Source: Treponema sp.
GTDB taxonomy: Bacteria > Spirochaetota > Spirochaetia > Treponematales > UBA12059
NCBI GenBank assembly: GCA_012517645.1
Contig: JAAYUR010000082.1
Coordinates: forward strand, 1 to 5,106
Direction: 5' to 3'
Length of the DNA stretch: 5,106 nucleotides
The position numbers and the translations under genes are program-made. This document shows, piece by piece, positions 1-4,509 of this stretch (the first letter of the stretch is position 1; each line of letters starts with the position of its first letter). The notes under the pieces were generated by a model. The model did not search any database, was not told the DNA's origin, and saw nothing but the letters and a program-made list of their open reading frames with translations.

Positions 1-228
1 GACCCGGAGGAGGCCCGGAGGGCGCTGGAGGAACAGGAAAGAATCCTCCGCTCCAGGATCCGCCCCCGGTCCACGGCGGTTCGCCCCAGGATTCCATCCG
101 GCGCGACCTCTCCGGAGCCGACGGATACCGAAGCCGCCGATACGCGGGTGTACGGTAAGAGCCGGCGGTTTCGGGTAGTCGTAAACGGCCTTGCCTACGA
201 CGTGGAGATCACGGAACCCCGATCCTGA
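1..228 (+). CDS. C-terminal fragment of a gene cut by the window edge; possible carboxyltransferase (5S/PycB-like) tail
   Basis: Frame 1 is open from the first base to TGA at 226-228, giving 75 codons with no start in the window. The fragment begins with a charged, probably helical stretch (DPEEARRALEEQERILRSR). A Pro/Ser/Thr/Ala-rich linker follows, and it ends in RRFRVVVNGLAYDVEITEPRS. The closing pattern F-x-V-x-VNG-x-x-Y-x-VE resembles the beta-strand that leads into the biotinyl domain of oxaloacetate decarboxylase alpha and glutaconyl-CoA decarboxylase gamma chains. It also resembles the strand that ends the transcarboxylase 5S subunit, which has no biotinyl domain. Here the stop follows directly, and no AMKM-type biotin site lies in any frame before the next gene. 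I infer the tail of a second carboxyltransferase-type protein, but 75 residues with a low-complexity linker cannot prove it. That the frame is coding is fairly secure; its identity is weak. Confidence 0.55.
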   Translation, partial: DPEEARRALEEQERILRSRIRPRSTAVRPRIPSGATSPEPTDTEAADTRVYGKSRRFRVVVNGLAYDVEITEPRS

Positions 229-289
229 TATACAGTCTGAGAACGGTATGTTCAAAAAGCCTCCGACCGCGAACTCGGACGGCGCTTAG

Positions 290-313
290 TATAATGTCCA
301 CCAAGCCAAAGGA
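290..313 (+). promoter_or_regulatory. Perfect -10 box (TATAAT) and Shine-Dalgarno upstream of the EamA transporter
   Basis: The 90-nt spacer between the upstream stop (228) and the transporter start (319) contains TATAAT at 290-295, a full match to the sigma-70-type -10 consensus and conspicuous in GC-rich surroundings. No convincing -35 hexamer lies 16-18 nt upstream, and there is no TGn extension. Initiation near 302 would give a leader of about 17 nt containing the purine-rich AAAGGAA at 307-313, five bases before the ATG. The transporter therefore probably has its own promoter, although read-through from the upstream gene cannot be excluded because no terminator is visible. Confidence 0.45.
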
Positions 314-318
314 ACCCT

Positions 319-1290
319 ATGGAAAATCGATCCCTTGCCTCCGAGATGATCCTGCTCCTCACCGCGGCCCTTTGGGGCTTCGCCTTTGTGGCCCAGCGGG
401 TCGGTATGGAGTTCATGGGTCCCTTGACCTATAACGGAATCCGATTCCTGATGGGAGGCGCCTCCCTCCTGCCCTTGATCTATATCCGCAGGAGGATGGA
501 CTTGACTCGGGGGCCCGCGGCTCCCGATCTGCCGGGAGGCCCCCGTAGGGAGACACCGGGGAGGTCGACGGAAGCTCCCCCGACCGCCCCAGGACGGTTA
601 CGTGCCTTGGCGGGACCCAGCCTTGCGGGGGGCCTCATCATCACCGTGGCTGCGAACCTCCAGCAATGGTCCATGAAGTTCATCACCGCCGGCAAGGCGG
701 GGTTCATCACAGGGCTCTATGTGGTGCTCGTCCCCGTGGCTGGAATCCTTGTAAAGCGCAGGACCCCGGTCCTGGCCTGGGCGGGCTGCGCGGCCGCGGC
801 CGGGGGCTTGTATTTCCTGTCGGTGACCGAGGAGTTCACGATAGCCCGGGGGGATCTGATCGTCCTGGCCAGCACCTTCTTCTGGACCGGGCACATCCTC
901 TTCTTGGACACCTTCGCGAAGCGCGTGGACCCCGTGGAGCTCTCGGCGGGTCAGTTCCTGGTCTGCGGGGCGCTCACTCTTGCGGGAGCCTTGGTCTTCG
1001 AGGGTCCGACGTGGTCGAGCGGCCGCGCGGCGGCGGTTCCGCTTCTATACGGCGGCCTGGTCTCGATAGGTATAGCCTACACCCTCCAGGCGGTGGCCCA
1101 ACGGAGGGCCCATCCCGCCCGGGCGGCCGTCGTGATGAGCCTGGAAACCGTCTTCGCCGCGGTCGGCGGCGCGCTCCTCCTCTCGGAGAGGCTATCCCCC
1201 CGGGAGTTCCTGGGCTGCGCCCTGATGTTCGCGGGGATGTTGATCGCCCAGGCGCCCTCTCCGAAGCGGAGAAAGCGAGCCCCGGCCTAG
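319..1290 (+). CDS. EamA/DMT-superfamily transporter (ten-TM drug/metabolite-type permease)
   Basis: This is a 323-residue inner-membrane protein of two tandem EamA domains. The ATG at 319 follows AAAGGAA at 307-313. Hydrophobic segments are at about residues 9-29, 37-56, 100-116, 125-145, 151-168, 179-197, 208-226, 238-257, 268-288 and 296-311, matching the ten-helix plan. Family hallmarks are ALWGFAFVAQRVG near the N terminus and, in the last two helices, RAAVVMSLETVFAAVGG and LLLSERLSPREFLGC. The basic tail KRRKRAPA suits a cytoplasmic C terminus. Family members export or import amino acids, nucleotides, sugars or drugs; nothing here identifies the substrate. The oddity is a hydrophilic insert at about residues 57-98, rich in Pro, Gly and Arg, between helices 2 and 3, where relatives normally have a short loop. 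It makes the protein longer than the usual 280-300 residues. The stop overlaps the stop of the convergent carboxyltransferase gene. Confidence 0.93.
   Translation: MENRSLASEMILLLTAALWGFAFVAQRVGMEFMGPLTYNGIRFLMGGASLLPLIYIRRRMDLTRGPAAPDLPGGPRRETPGRSTEAPPTAPGRLRALAGPSLAGGLIITVAANLQQWSMKFITAGKAGFITGLYVVLVPVAGILVKRRTPVLAWAGCAAAAGGLYFLSVTEEFTIARGDLIVLASTFFWTGHILFLDTFAKRVDPVELSAGQFLVCGALTLAGALVFEGPTWSSGRAAAVPLLYGGLVSIGIAYTLQAVAQRRAHPARAAVVMSLETVFAAVGGALLLSERLSPREFLGCALMFAGMLIAQAPSPKRRKRAPA
509..544. repeat. Imperfect GC-rich hairpin inside the transporter's loop insert
   Basis: The inner arms CTCCCG (521-526) and CGGGAG (533-538) pair around a 6-nt loop. The outer arms GGGGGC (509-514) and GCCCCC (539-544) pair outside them, with a one-sided internal loop at 515-520. 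This gives 12 perfect pairs in 36 nt. It lies entirely within the codons for the non-conserved Pro/Gly/Arg-rich insert of the EamA protein. GC-rich DNA produces short palindromes by chance, so it may be incidental. Its coincidence with the extra protein segment is what makes it worth marking. Confidence 0.4.
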
Positions 1291-2978
1291 GTTCCGGCCT
1301 GGGCGACGAACCCGGCGTAGGCGGCCAGGTCCAGCTCCCAGAACTCCGCCGGCCAAGGGCCGTTCGGGATGTCCGGTTCCGGGGCCGGCGGATGGGCGGC
1401 CCGCCATTCCTCCCACTCCCGGGCCCGCACGCTCCTGAGGTACTTGTCCGCCACGCTGGGGAAGAGCTCCAGGAGGAGCTCTTCCTTCTCGTCCTTCGCG
1501 AGGCGAGCCCCGCCGAATTCGGGCAGTTCGGGGTTGTCCTGCTTTCGGTACGCGGAGGTGTCGTAGGGGGTCTCTTCCCGGACACCCGCGATCTTCAGGC
1601 GGAACTCCGGATCCACGGGCCAGGGGGTCTTCCCGTAGGTTCCCTTTACGAGCTCCGCGAAATTCTTGGATACGCTGGAATAGAAGGGCTTGCCCTGGGT
1701 CTTGTCGACGACGCAGTTCACGGCCTGGACTCCCACGATCTGGCTGGTCGGGGTGACCAGGGGCGGCACGCCCGCGTCCAGCCGGACCTTGGGGACAATG
1801 GCCAGCACTTCCTCCAGGTGCTGCTCGAGCTTCGCCTCCTTGAGCTGGGCCATCATGTTCGTGTACATCCCGCCGGGGATCTGGGCTACCCGTACGATGT
1901 CGTCCGGCTCCGGATAATTGAAGAAGGCTGCGATGCGCTGGCATAGCTCAAGGACGACCTGAGGTTTGTCCGCCCGGGCCGCCTCGATCGCGTCGTCGAA
2001 GAGCCGGGATACGTCCGGAGGGAGCGCCGGGTTCCGGATGTCGAAGGCCGGGGGCATCCGCTTGTACTGGTCGAACTTGGCCAGGTCCTCGCGGATGGAT
2101 CTGAGCTCGTCGCTGATCGCCTGGACGGCTGCCCGGTCCACCCCGGTATCCAAACCCATCCGGTCCGCGAAGATCTGGATGATCTCGTAGGCCGGGGCGG
2201 CGGGGCCTCCCGAGAAGGGGAGGATCACGGTGTCCACGATGTCCACGGAGTTGGCCATGGCCATGGGGAGGCTTGCGGTCCCGAAGCCCGGCGTGCAGTG
2301 AGTGTGGAGGTCGACGGGTATGGACAGCGCGTCCTTGAGCGCCCGGATGAGGTGGCCCGCGGTGGCCGGATCGATCAGGCCCGCCATGTCCTTGATGGTG
2401 ATCATGTCGGCGCCCAGCCCCTCGAGCTCCTTGGCCCGGGCCACGAAGTAGGGGATGTCGAAGAGTCTCCCGGGCAGTTTTTTCCCCGACAGGAGGGCTT
2501 TGATCCGGTCCATGCGGGAAAAGCGGGGATCCACGGTGTAACAGATCGCGCAGTCCGCGAGGCCCCCGTTCTCCTTCACGTACTTCAGGGTGCTGGTCAT
2601 GTTGGAGATATCGTTCAGGGCGTCGAAGATCCGCATGATGTCGATGCCGGACCGGACGGAATTGCGGCAGAATCCTTCGATCACCGAGTCCGGGTAGGGA
2701 GTATAGCCGAAGAGGTTCCGGCCCCGGGAAAGGGCGGTGAGCTTGGACGCCCCTCCGACGCCGGCCTTGATGGATTCCAGCCGTGTCCAGGGGCTTTCGC
2801 CCAGGTAGCGCATGATGGAGTCCGGAACCGCGCCTCCCCACACCTCCATGGCGTAGAAGCCCGCCTTGCGGTAATGGGGCAGGACCCGGTCCACCTGGGC
2901 CTGGGTCATGCGGGTCGCGAACTGGGACTGCTGGCCGTCTCGGAGGGTCAGGTCCCGAAGTTTCAGCGCCTTGTTCAT
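1287..2978 (-). CDS. Biotin-dependent carboxyltransferase subunit (transcarboxylase 5S / pyruvate carboxylase subunit B / OadA type) without biotinyl domain
   Basis: A 563-residue cytoplasmic enzyme subunit that moves a carboxyl group between carboxybiotin and a 2-oxoacid such as pyruvate/oxaloacetate. The N-terminal TIM barrel carries LRDGQQSQFATR (D14), MEVWGGA, NLFGYTPYPDSV, GIDIMRIFDALND, ITIKDMAGL (K196, the lysine that is carboxylated and binds metal in relatives) and DLHTHC (H225 and H227, metal ligands). The conserved C-terminal domain has QIPGGMYTNM, PPLVTPTSQIVG, GTYGKTPWPV and EELLLELFPSVADKYL. Relatives usually have RDAHQS where this protein has RDGQQS. It ends about 50 residues later without a Pro/Ala linker or biotin-site AMKM, so the carrier must act in trans. 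I place the start at the ATG at 2978-2976: AAGGAG (2991-2986) is 7 nt from it but only 1 nt from the alternative ATG at 2984, which would add MS. It lies downstream of lysR on the same strand and is probably co-transcribed. The acceptor and donor (oxaloacetate, methylmalonyl-CoA or 2-oxoglutarate chemistry) cannot be settled from sequence. Confidence 0.9.
   Translation of the reverse strand: MNKALKLRDLTLRDGQQSQFATRMTQAQVDRVLPHYRKAGFYAMEVWGGAVPDSIMRYLGESPWTRLESIKAGVGGASKLTALSRGRNLFGYTPYPDSVIEGFCRNSVRSGIDIMRIFDALNDISNMTSTLKYVKENGGLADCAICYTVDPRFSRMDRIKALLSGKKLPGRLFDIPYFVARAKELEGLGADMITIKDMAGLIDPATAGHLIRALKDALSIPVDLHTHCTPGFGTASLPMAMANSVDIVDTVILPFSGGPAAPAYEIIQIFADRMGLDTGVDRAAVQAISDELRSIREDLAKFDQYKRMPPAFDIRNPALPPDVSRLFDDAIEAARADKPQVVLELCQRIAAFFNYPEPDDIVRVAQIPGGMYTNMMAQLKEAKLEQHLEEVLAIVPKVRLDAGVPPLVTPTSQIVGVQAVNCVVDKTQGKPFYSSVSKNFAELVKGTYGKTPWPVDPEFRLKIAGVREETPYDTSAYRKQDNPELPEFGGARLAKDEKEELLLELFPSVADKYLRSVRAREWEEWRAAHPPAPEPDIPNGPWPAEFWELDLAAYAGFVAQAGT
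1460..1485. repeat. Perfect 11-bp inverted repeat with 4-nt loop inside the carboxyltransferase gene
   Basis: GGAAGAGCTCC (1460-1470) and GGAGCTCTTCC (1475-1485) are exact reverse complements separated by AGGA, and G-U pairs could extend the stem in RNA from the + strand. On the - strand it encodes the EELLLELF segment, where the GAG-CTC codon pair is self-complementary, so part of the symmetry comes from coding. It lies about 170 nt beyond the transporter stop. On the + strand it is followed by a pyrimidine-rich but not uniform U stretch (TTCTCGTCCTT). It could stop transporter read-through transcripts, though it is not a textbook intrinsic terminator. Confidence 0.45.
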
Positions 2979-2985
2979 GGACATA

Positions 2986-2991
2986 CTCCTT
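2986..2991 (-). promoter_or_regulatory. Shine-Dalgarno of the carboxyltransferase gene, deciding between two ATGs
   Basis: On the - strand, AAGGAG is followed by T, then ATG TCC ATG. The first ATG (2984) is one base from the ribosome-binding site, too close for efficient initiation. The second (2978) has the usual 7-nt spacing. This supports a protein starting MNKALKLRD. Confidence 0.6.
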
Positions 2992-3026
2992 GGAATTGGG
3001 GGAAGTTGAATCCGGCGCTCAGTCTA

Positions 3027-3953
3027 TTACGAAACGCCGGGATAGGCAATCGCGGGTTCGGAGACCCTGTCCGGACAGGACGTCGAGTATCGATCCGCGA
3101 TGAAGTCCCGGACCCTCCGCACTACGGGGGACAGGTTCCGGGACGGCGTCCAGGCCATGTAGACGGTCCGGGAAAATTCCGGGTTCTTGAGGCGTATCCC
3201 CAGTACCTCGGGATTCCCGAGGTTCGAGGTCGCCGGGATGATGGAAAGCCCGTACTGCAGGGACACGAAGGTGATGGCCACGTTGCAATCCTCCGCCTCG
3301 AACGCGACCTTGGGACGGATCTTCATCTCCCGGAAGATGCTGCCTATCATCCGCCGCAGGCCGCTCTTCCGGTTCGTGAGGATGAAGGGCTCGTTCTTGA
3401 CTTCGTGTATGTCGATCTCATCCCGGCGGGCCAGGCGGTGGTTCCTGGGCAGGACCAGGAATAGATCCTGCCGCAGGACCGGGGCGGAGGCTACGTCCTT
3501 GGAGGGGTCCGGACAGAACGCGAGATCGATATCCCCCTGCTTGAGGCCGTCGAGCAGGGCGTTGTTCAGGTTCTGGACGAAATTGAAGGTGATCTTTTCA
3601 TTGGAAGGGTCCTTGTAGAAGCTCGTCAGAACCTCGGGCAGGAAATTGGAGCTAAGGCTGGAGATGTACCCCAGGGTGACTCGTCCGTGAACAGGCCCCG
3701 AGAGTCGGACGGCCTTGATCCCGTCATCCAGCAGGGCCAGGGATCCGTCCACGTACTTGAGGAACGTTCTACCTTGGGCGCTCAGGGTTATTTTTTTCCC
3801 GTGTCTGTCGAACAGCTGCACGTCCAACTCTTTCTCGAGCTCCGACATCGCGTAGCTCAAGGAAGGCTGCGTTATGCACAGGTCTTGGGAAGCCTTGGTG
3901 TAGTGCTCGATCTTGGCCAAAACCTGGAAATACCGTAGCTGCTGGAGGGTCAT
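3027..3953 (-). CDS. LysR-family transcriptional regulator
   Basis: A 308-residue cytoplasmic DNA-binding protein with the standard LysR plan. The N-terminal winged helix-turn-helix is MTLQQLRYFQVLAK...YTKASQDLCITQPSLSYAMSEL at residues 1-39, followed by LFDRHGKKITLSAQG (48-61) and a linker helix. The effector-binding domain (about 91-290) shows family landmarks: GRVTLGYIS, LKQGDIDLAFCPD, LVLPRNHRLARRDEI, EPFIL and YGLSIIP. I chose the ATG at 3953 because LysR proteins typically start 4-8 residues before LRYF and because GGGAGG (3968-3963) lies 9 nt upstream. An in-frame ATG at 3998 would add 15 unrelated residues and lies upstream of the likely promoter. The gene sits back to back with korD, and the carboxyltransferase follows 48 nt downstream. 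That makes local control of both the kor genes and the carboxyltransferase likely, possibly in response to a 2-oxoacid or a CoA-pathway intermediate (inference). Confidence 0.93.
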   Translation of the reverse strand: MTLQQLRYFQVLAKIEHYTKASQDLCITQPSLSYAMSELEKELDVQLFDRHGKKITLSAQGRTFLKYVDGSLALLDDGIKAVRLSGPVHGRVTLGYISSLSSNFLPEVLTSFYKDPSNEKITFNFVQNLNNALLDGLKQGDIDLAFCPDPSKDVASAPVLRQDLFLVLPRNHRLARRDEIDIHEVKNEPFILTNRKSGLRRMIGSIFREMKIRPKVAFEAEDCNVAITFVSLQYGLSIIPATSNLGNPEVLGIRLKNPEFSRTVYMAWTPSRNLSPVVRRVRDFIADRYSTSCPDRVSEPAIAYPGVS

Positions 3954-3962
3954 GTACTCCGT

Positions 3963-3968
3963 CCTCCC
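3963..3968 (-). promoter_or_regulatory. Shine-Dalgarno of lysR
   Basis: GGGAGG on the - strand, 9 nt before the ATG at 3953. A second weaker GGAG lies 3 nt before it. This supports the shorter 308-residue LysR start over the upstream in-frame ATG at 3998. Confidence 0.55.
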
Positions 3969-3981
3969 GGTGGTCGGGCCC

Positions 3982-4010
3982 ATCATATCCGGTATCATAG
4001 AAAACGTCTA
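3982..4010 (-). promoter_or_regulatory. Candidate lysR promoter overlapping the LysR-type operator
   Basis: On the - strand, TAGACG (4010-4005; four of six to TTGACA) is separated by 17 nt from TATGAT (3987-3982; five of six to TATAAT). Transcription would start near 3975, just ahead of GGGAGG at 3968 and the ATG at 3953, a coherent layout. The -35 box lies inside the right arm of the palindrome at 3996-4012, the expected arrangement for autorepression by a LysR protein. Only consensus matching supports it. Confidence 0.4.
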
Positions 4011-4012
4011 TG
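3996..4012. promoter_or_regulatory. LysR-type operator (T-N11-A inverted repeat)
   Basis: CATAGA-AAACG-TCTATG is a perfect inverted repeat with 6-bp arms and a 5-bp centre. It contains the LysR-family T-N11-A signature (T at 3998, A at 4010) and stands in the spacer between a lysR gene and its divergent neighbour, where such sites normally occur. Its centre (4004) is 51 bp from the lysR ATG. It would be at about -66 relative to a start near 4070 from the candidate korD promoter at 4035-4063. The recognition-site assignment is inference from family practice. Confidence 0.6.
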
Positions 4013-4020
4013 GTTTCAGG

Positions 4021-4034
4021 ATAAAAAATTTTAT
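4021..4034. promoter_or_regulatory. AT-rich palindrome, possible second LysR contact site or promoter-proximal element
   Basis: ATAAAA (4021-4026) and TTTTAT (4029-4034) are exact reverse complements separated by AA, in an A/T run that stands out in this GC-rich sequence. Its centre is about 23 bp, or two helical turns, from the centre of the operator at 3996-4012, a spacing compatible with recognition and activation half-sites of a LysR tetramer on one DNA face. It may equally be an UP-like or melting element. It lacks the T-N11-A pattern. Confidence 0.35.
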
Positions 4035-4063
4035 TAGACCTATCGGTTCCTCCGGTGTAGGAT
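4035..4063 (+). promoter_or_regulatory. Candidate korD promoter P1 (LysR-activated geometry)
   Basis: TAGACC (4035-4040; four of six to TTGACA) and TAGGAT (4058-4063; four of six to TATAAT) are 17 nt apart. Initiation near 4070 would place the T-N11-A operator at about -66 and the AT-rich palindrome at about -42, the classical LysR activation layout. The boxes are weak, as expected for an activator-dependent promoter but also by chance. The leader would be about 170 nt. Confidence 0.3.
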
Positions 4064-4092
4064 GATGCGGGGCAGACCTCGTCCGGCCGCGC

Positions 4093-4121
4093 TTTACAGG
4101 AACGGCCAGCCGGTATATCCT
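4093..4121 (+). promoter_or_regulatory. Candidate korD promoter P2
   Basis: TTTACA (4093-4098; five of six to TTGACA) is 17 nt from TATCCT (4116-4121; four of six to TATAAT), and an alternative -10 TATATC overlaps at 4114. The start would be near 4128, with a leader of about 112 nt. The -35 box lies between the short inverted repeats GGCCG (4085-4089) and CGGCC (4103-4107). It is an alternative or additional promoter to the one at 4035-4063. Confidence 0.3.
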
Positions 4122-4190
4122 CAAGGAACCGCAAAAGACAGGAAGCCCCTGGAAACCGCGTACTCCGCTATACGCCGAGAAACGCCTTCC

Positions 4191-4208
4191 GCGCCGCTGG
4201 GGCGGCGC
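4191..4208 (+). repeat. GC hairpin in the korD leader
   Basis: GCGCCGC (4191-4197) and GCGGCGC (4202-4208) pair perfectly around the 4-nt loop TGGG. No U-run follows, so it is not an intrinsic terminator for the kor transcript. It lies 24 nt upstream of the Shine-Dalgarno and directly before a second hairpin, suggesting a structured leader that may affect stability or translation. Confidence 0.45.
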
Positions 4209-4218
4209 CGCAACGATA

Positions 4219-4233
4219 CCACGAGAAGCGTGG
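4219..4233 (+). promoter_or_regulatory. Hairpin partly covering the korD Shine-Dalgarno
   Basis: CCACG (4219-4223) and CGTGG (4229-4233) form a perfect 5-bp stem with loop AGAAG. The last two G residues of the stem are the first two of the ribosome-binding site GGAG (4232-4235), which is 4 nt from the korD ATG at 4240. When folded, the stem would partly block ribosome access. A 5-bp stem can arise by chance, so a regulatory role is inference. Confidence 0.4.
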
Positions 4234-4239
4234 AGAGCC

Positions 4240-4509
4240 ATGAGCGAAAAGAAATCCTTCGAACACGTCATTCGGGAGAAGTGGTGCAAGGGCTGCAACA
4301 TCTGCGTGGCCTACTGCCCGAAGAAAGTCCTCACCCTGGTGAACGGAAAGGTCTTTGCGGAACGGCCGCACGATTGCATCGGTTGCCGATTGTGCGAGCT
4401 CCGCTGTCCCGATTTCGCCATCGAGATCCGGGAAGTCCAGGCCTCCCCGATACCCGTGGAGGAAGCGACCGTGGATTACACGATCCCGCCGGAGGCCGCC
4501 CATGCCTAG
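4240..4509 (+). CDS. korD: 2-oxoacid:ferredoxin oxidoreductase delta subunit, 2x[4Fe-4S] ferredoxin (KorD/OorD type)
   Basis: An 89-residue electron-transfer subunit with two complete cluster motifs. The first is C16-KG-C19-NI-C22-VAY-C26-P, and the second is C46-IG-C49-RL-C52-ELR-C56-P. Motif I runs on into KKVL and motif II into DFAIEI, as in the small ferredoxin subunits of KorDABC/OorDABC enzymes. It would carry electrons from the TPP-containing core to soluble ferredoxin in the cytoplasm. The C-terminal 30 residues are acidic and Pro-rich, without further cysteines. The ATG at 4240 follows GGAG at 4232-4235. The gene overlaps korA by 8 nt, indicating one transcript and coupled translation. 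The oxoglutarate assignment rests mainly on the following alpha subunit; on its own the protein could be a PorD- or VorD-like ferredoxin subunit. Confidence 0.88.
   Translation: MSEKKSFEHVIREKWCKGCNICVAYCPKKVLTLVNGKVFAERPHDCIGCRLCELRCPDFAIEIREVQASPIPVEEATVDYTIPPEAAHA

Noticed and set aside
254..279. Terminator-like hairpin with a T-run on the - strand (TCCGA, 8-nt loop, TCGGA, GGC, TTTTT)
   Set aside because: The stem has only five pairs and no - strand gene ends here. On the + strand, where the upstream gene ends at 228, there is no U-run after the hairpin.
1258..1272. Hairpin TCTCCG-AAG-CGGAGA near the end of the transporter gene as a possible terminator for the opposite-strand operon
   Set aside because: It has a six-pair stem with no U-run on either strand, so it does not meet intrinsic terminator criteria.
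666..1946. Long + strand open frame (426 codons) running through the transporter and into the carboxyltransferase
   Set aside because: It lies in another frame of the well-supported EamA gene and then antisense to the carboxyltransferase. The product is Gly/Arg/Pro-rich with no recognisable domain, as expected of shadow frames in GC-rich DNA.
2254..2266. Palindromic GGCCATGG repeats within the carboxyltransferase
   Set aside because: They are explained by alternating Met and Ala codons (MAMA) in the conserved segment after the metal-binding histidines.
1948..2841. Second-frame - strand open frame (297 codons) within the carboxyltransferase
   Set aside because: It is Arg/Gly/Pro/His-rich without motifs and lies wholly inside a gene whose conserved enzyme motifs are in a different frame.
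2298..3464. Long + strand open frame (388 codons) antisense to the carboxyltransferase and lysR
   Set aside because: It crosses two well-supported genes on the opposite strand and the gap between them, has low-complexity composition, and no ribosome-binding site or motif supports it.
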